DNA of 64,000 nucleotides from Wohlfahrtiimonas sp. G9077 (lineage in GTDB: Bacteria; Pseudomonadota; Gammaproteobacteria; Cardiobacteriales; Wohlfahrtiimonadaceae). The DNA is taken from positions 124,001-188,000 of the forward strand of contig NZ_NEFD01000001.1 of NCBI RefSeq assembly GCF_002252155.1, written 5' to 3'. Shown one piece after another: positions 61,331-64,000 of this stretch. Numbering within the stretch: position 1 is the stretch's first letter; every line of letters starts with the position of its first letter. The position numbers and the translations under genes are program-made. Below the pieces are notes generated by a model. The model was not told the DNA's origin. It made no database searches and worked only from the letters and a program-made list of their open reading frames with translations.

Positions 61331-62313
61331 CGCTGACCACCTTTAATGAGTAAGCCCATAAAAAATGGCGCGCCCACAAAGGCTGTGATGATGCTGATTG
61401 GCATCTCGATGGGAAAAAGGGTGCGGGCGATGGTGTCTGTGAGGAGTAAAAATGCTGCGCCTAAAAAAAGTGTAGTGGGCAGTAATTGACGAAAATCAGG
61501 CCCGATCCACAAACGGGTGATGTGTGGCACGACTAAACCAATCCAACCAATGATGCCTGCCATTGAGACAGCCGCAGAGGTCATCAATGTCGCCGCGAGA
61601 ATGAAGATGATGCGTAAACGTATGATATTGACGCCAAGGGCTTTGGCCTCTTCATCCTCAAGGCTCAGTAAATTCATGCGCCAGCGCAAGAGATAAAGCG
61701 GAATGAGCCCAATGAGAATCAAAGGGACAATGATGGCAAGGTCTTCTAACGTTGCCATGGTGAGCGAGCCCATCATCCAAAAGGTCATGGTGGTCAATTG
61801 ACTGTAGGGATCGGCTAGGAGTTTAAAGAGAGAGATCAATGCACCGAGCAAAGATGCCACAGCAATGCCAGAGAGCACAAGTGCTAAGGTGGGATCTAAA
61901 CGGCGCACCCAACGGGAAATCAAATAGACTAATGAAACAGTGAGTAATCCACCCATAAAGGCGAATATTTGGATGCCCGCCATCGAATGTTCTAAAAAAA
62001 TGGCCATCACGGCGCCTAAGCCAGAACCCACAGAAACGCCTAAAATGTCTGGGGACACCAACGGGTTTTTAAACATGCCTTGGTACGTTGCGCCTGCAAC
62101 AGATAAAGCAGCACCGACACAAATGGCGGCTAAAATGCGTGGCCAGCGGATGTGCCAGAGGACAAATTCTGCATCTGTGGCTTCTGAGTTTGTCCATAAG
62201 CCTATGAAAGCTTGCCATAATTCAGACAATGAGAGCGGCACTTTGCCCACAAGCATGGCAAGGATCATCAGCATAACCAACAAAGTTGGCGCAATGAACA
62301 ATCGTTTACGCAT
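61327..62313 (-). CDS. FecCD-family ABC importer permease
   Basis: This 328-residue inner-membrane permease of the BtuC/FecCD type has about ten helices. Recognisable are WRWPRILAAICVGAALSVAGATYQGMFKNPLVSPDILGVSVGSGLGA-type sequences (here HIRWPRILAAICVGAALSVA with NPLVSPDILG near residue 90) and the ATPase-contact loop EDEEAKALGVNI. It overlaps the binding-protein gene upstream by eight bases and the ATPase gene by four, so these are one transcription unit. Confidence 0.93.
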   Translation of the reverse strand: MRKRLFIAPTLLVMLMILAMLVGKVPLSLSELWQAFIGLWTNSEATDAEFVLWHIRWPRILAAICVGAALSVAGATYQGMFKNPLVSPDILGVSVGSGLGAVMAIFLEHSMAGIQIFAFMGGLLTVSLVYLISRWVRRLDPTLALVLSGIAVASLLGALISLFKLLADPYSQLTTMTFWMMGSLTMATLEDLAIIVPLILIGLIPLYLLRWRMNLLSLEDEEAKALGVNIIRLRIIFILAATLMTSAAVSMAGIIGWIGLVVPHITRLWIGPDFRQLLPTTLFLGAAFLLLTDTIARTLFPIEMPISIITAFVGAPFFMGLLIKGGQR

Positions 62314-63358
62314 GCAGATCTCCAGAGAGCATGCTCAATGCCTCATCTGTCAGATCATATTGATAAAAGTGTTTAAAGTAACCGGTGATCCATTCTGCAT
62401 ATTCATCATAAGGCATGAGCTCAGGATAGAGAACGCGGCTTAGCCAAATGGTGCCAAGCAATCGATTAGTGCTCGGTGGGCGATCAAGCCAGCCATAAGG
62501 CAGCGTTGGGGCTAAATAAACGCGGCGATTTTTAACCGCATTGAGGCGTTGCCAAAGGGGTAAAGTATAAATTTTAGCATGAAATTCTGGGTCCATGGTG
62601 ATGATGACATCGGGCTGCCATTGCATCAATTGCTCCATGGAAACACGTGCAATGATCTCATCACCAGCCGCCGCTGCCACATTATGCGCGCCCACCCAAT
62701 CGAGCACTTCTGTATGAATCGAACCGCCTAAGCCTGTTTCTAAACCATCCGCACCACGGGCAGAATAGACTTTCATTTCAGGCAATTGGGAAGATTTGGC
62801 GAGTAAATGTGTGCGATCAAGCATTTGAGTGGCATAATTGGCCAAGTGATCACCGCGTTCGCTGACACCTAAAAGATCACCCAAAGTTGAGAGCTGCTCA
62901 GGACTGTCTTTAAGCGTACCATCCATCAATACGTAAGGTACTTTGGTTTGTTGATGCACACGCTCGGCGGTTGTGACGTAGGTGGCGCTGATGCTGCCAA
63001 TGTCCACAATGATGTCAGGCTTGAGTGCAATGATGTTTTCAAATGATAAAGTGGAGCCTTTGCCGGCTAAGCGCCCTGTTAAAGGTAAATCACGAAACTT
63101 TGGGCTGAAAAAAGGTTGCTGCATTTTTGACAATGGGCGCGTTGAGAGTCCCAATAATTTTTCGGGGGCTAAACTCATCAATAAGACATCGGCAACAGGA
63201 CCTGCGCTTAAAATGCGTTGCACACTGTCTGCTTTAGGCAATGCACCAAAGCTCTGTAGCAATGATGTCTCACGGGATTTAGCCCACACAAGGGCAGGGC
63301 AATGAGCCATTAACGCGGTGGCGAGAATGGATTTTAAAAAGGATCGACGAGTGTGCAT
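62306..63358 (-). CDS. Periplasmic substrate-binding protein, Tat-exported
   Basis: The 350-residue TroA/FepB-type binding protein starts HTRRSFLKSILATALMAHCP, a twin-arginine signal (RRSFLK) rather than a plain Sec signal or lipobox. The mature part has RILSAGPVADVLLMSLAPEKLLGL, IIALKPDIIVDIGSISATY and a second-lobe region LMQWQPDVIITMDPEF. Tat export suggests folding or cofactor binding before export. It is the first gene of the operon, and a TTGACA -35-like element lies at 63422-63417 on the minus strand. Confidence 0.9.
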   Translation of the reverse strand: MHTRRSFLKSILATALMAHCPALVWAKSRETSLLQSFGALPKADSVQRILSAGPVADVLLMSLAPEKLLGLSTRPLSKMQQPFFSPKFRDLPLTGRLAGKGSTLSFENIIALKPDIIVDIGSISATYVTTAERVHQQTKVPYVLMDGTLKDSPEQLSTLGDLLGVSERGDHLANYATQMLDRTHLLAKSSQLPEMKVYSARGADGLETGLGGSIHTEVLDWVGAHNVAAAAGDEIIARVSMEQLMQWQPDVIITMDPEFHAKIYTLPLWQRLNAVKNRRVYLAPTLPYGWLDRPPSTNRLLGTIWLSRVLYPELMPYDEYAEWITGYFKHFYQYDLTDEALSMLSGDLHA

Positions 63359-63416
63359 ATCCGCCTTTGATGCGCTGCAAAAGAGAAGCGCTCAGCTTAA
63401 ATTAACCGATATATAT

Positions 63417-63422
63417 TGTCAA
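63417..63422 (-). promoter_or_regulatory. Candidate -35 element for the uptake operon
   Basis: On the minus strand TTGACA lies about 60 bases upstream of the binding-protein start. With a 17-bp spacer the -10 would be TAAGCT, a weak match. The region around it (ATATATATCGGTT) is AT-rich, where a metal-responsive repressor might bind, but I see no convincing Fur box. Confidence 0.4.
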
Positions 63423-63477
63423 ATATAGCGAAAAAGTCGCCTTGCCATTTCGATAATATCGGCTACAATGGCACGCT

Positions 63478-63515
63478 TCGTGGTTCGCAAACCTCCCACG
63501 CAAAAAAACTAAGGA
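63478..63515 (+). promoter_or_regulatory. preQ1-I riboswitch
   Basis: The compact RNA CGUGG-UUCGCAAA-CCU-CCCACG (63479-63500) is followed by CAAAAAAACUAAGGA (63501-63515). P1 is CGUGG/CCACG, the CCU in the loop can pair with AGG (63512-63514) to make the H-type pseudoknot, and the A-rich tail is typical. AAGGA is also the ribosome-binding site of the next gene, so preQ1 would block translation. Confidence 0.9.
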
Positions 63516-63524
63516 ATTTATTGT

Positions 63525-64000
63525 ATGTATGCATTTACGCCTGAACAGCGCCGCCGTGCGTTGTATCAATTGTCATTTTTTCACATTTTAATCATTGCAT
63601 CGAGCAACTATTTGGTGCAATTGCCCTTTACCATTTTTGGTTTTCACACCACATGGGGCGCATTTACTTTTCCATTCATCTTTTTAACCACGGATTTGAC
63701 GATTCGCATTTTTGGGGCATCGTTGGCGCGGCGCATTATTTTTGTGGTGATGATGCCGGCATTATTGATCTCATATGTGTTATCGGTGGTCTTCTTTAAA
63801 GGGCAATGGCTTGGACTTGGAGAGTTAAGTCAATTTAACCTCTTTGTGGCGCGCATTGCGCTGGCCAGTTTTTCTGCCTATTTGGTGGGGCAATTGATGG
63901 ACATCAGTGTCTTTAGTTATTTGCGCCGTAATCAACGCTGGTGGGTGGCACCAAGTGCGGCAGCTGTCGTGGGTAATATGATTGATACCTTGGTGTTTTT
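63525..64000 (+). CDS. yhhQ: Queuosine-precursor transporter YhhQ/VUT family (3' end outside window)
   Basis: The first 158 residues of a membrane protein of the VUT_1/QueT-like YhhQ family are present; the gene runs off the window. The start YAFTPEQRRRALYQLSFFHILIIASSNYLVQLP and FGFHTTWGAFTFPFIFLTTDLTIRIFG match YhhQ of E. coli, which imports preQ0/preQ1. ATG 63525 follows the AAGGA that forms part of the preQ1 riboswitch pseudoknot, which directly supports the substrate. Confidence 0.92.
   Translation, partial: MYAFTPEQRRRALYQLSFFHILIIASSNYLVQLPFTIFGFHTTWGAFTFPFIFLTTDLTIRIFGASLARRIIFVVMMPALLISYVLSVVFFKGQWLGLGELSQFNLFVARIALASFSAYLVGQLMDISVFSYLRRNQRWWVAPSAAAVVGNMIDTLVF

Overview
The window looks like a gammaproteobacterial chromosome of moderate G+C. 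It encodes WaaA (Kdo transferase), SlyX, CmoM, YicC, a Tat-exported selenocysteine formate dehydrogenase, an ESPR-type autotransporter and a P2-like prophage. The gene set and base use would fit Cardiobacteriales/Wohlfahrtiimonas-type bacteria. That assignment is an impression, because no 16S rRNA or similar marker lies in the window.

Layout. 1-5.2 kb holds host genes: waaA, an unrecognised gene, msrB, a cystine-type symporter, a DUF1275 membrane protein and a small exported protein. 5.28-5.35 kb is tRNA-Arg(CCG), the integration target of a roughly 29 kb P2-like prophage bounded by 21-bp direct repeats at 5337-5357 and 34280-34300. The prophage reads integrase, Q, P (leftward), O, N, M, L, X, lysis genes (endolysin, holin, nested spanins), R, S, V, W, J, I, H, fibre-assembly gene, FI, FII, E/E' (with a T TTT TTG frameshift site), T, U and D. 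After D come a divergent immunity switch (XRE-S24 repressor against an early rightward operon) and an early operon with Ogr-like activator, thioredoxin-like protein, primase-helicase and an excisionase-like protein beside attR. Four leftward accessory genes interrupt the tail/immunity part: one between U and D, and three (DUF3800, membrane protein, membrane-anchored BRCT-like protein) in line with the repressor. They are the best candidates for lysogen-expressed defence or superinfection functions.

34.3-46.1 kb is host again. A two-gene unit of a Nudix hydrolase and a PLD-nuclease/DEAD helicase/DUF3427 protein starts just outside attR. It is followed by yicC, folE, a GIY-YIG protein, mutY, cmoM, an NlpE-like lipoprotein, a MoxR/DUF58/transglutaminase (TgpA) operon and slyX. 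46.2-51.9 kb is fdnGHI-fdhE, with an in-frame UGA and an adjacent bacterial SECIS hairpin. 52.0-55.9 kb is one large autotransporter whose passenger alternates short beta-helix-like units with glycine-rich blocks. 55.9-63.4 kb, all leftward, is a flavin monooxygenase and a five-gene uptake operon (Tat-exported binding protein, FecCD permease, ATPase, SAM methyltransferase, TonB-dependent receptor). The window ends in a YhhQ-type queuosine-precursor transporter preceded by a preQ1-I riboswitch.

The most interesting items are: (1) 13-bp hyphenated palindromes shared by a non-coding prophage segment and the repressor operator; (2) the Nudix/PLD-helicase-DUF3427 pair; (3) the prophage accessory genes; (4) the methyltransferase inside a TonB/ABC uptake operon; (5) the repeat design of the autotransporter; (6) several readable recoding and RNA elements.
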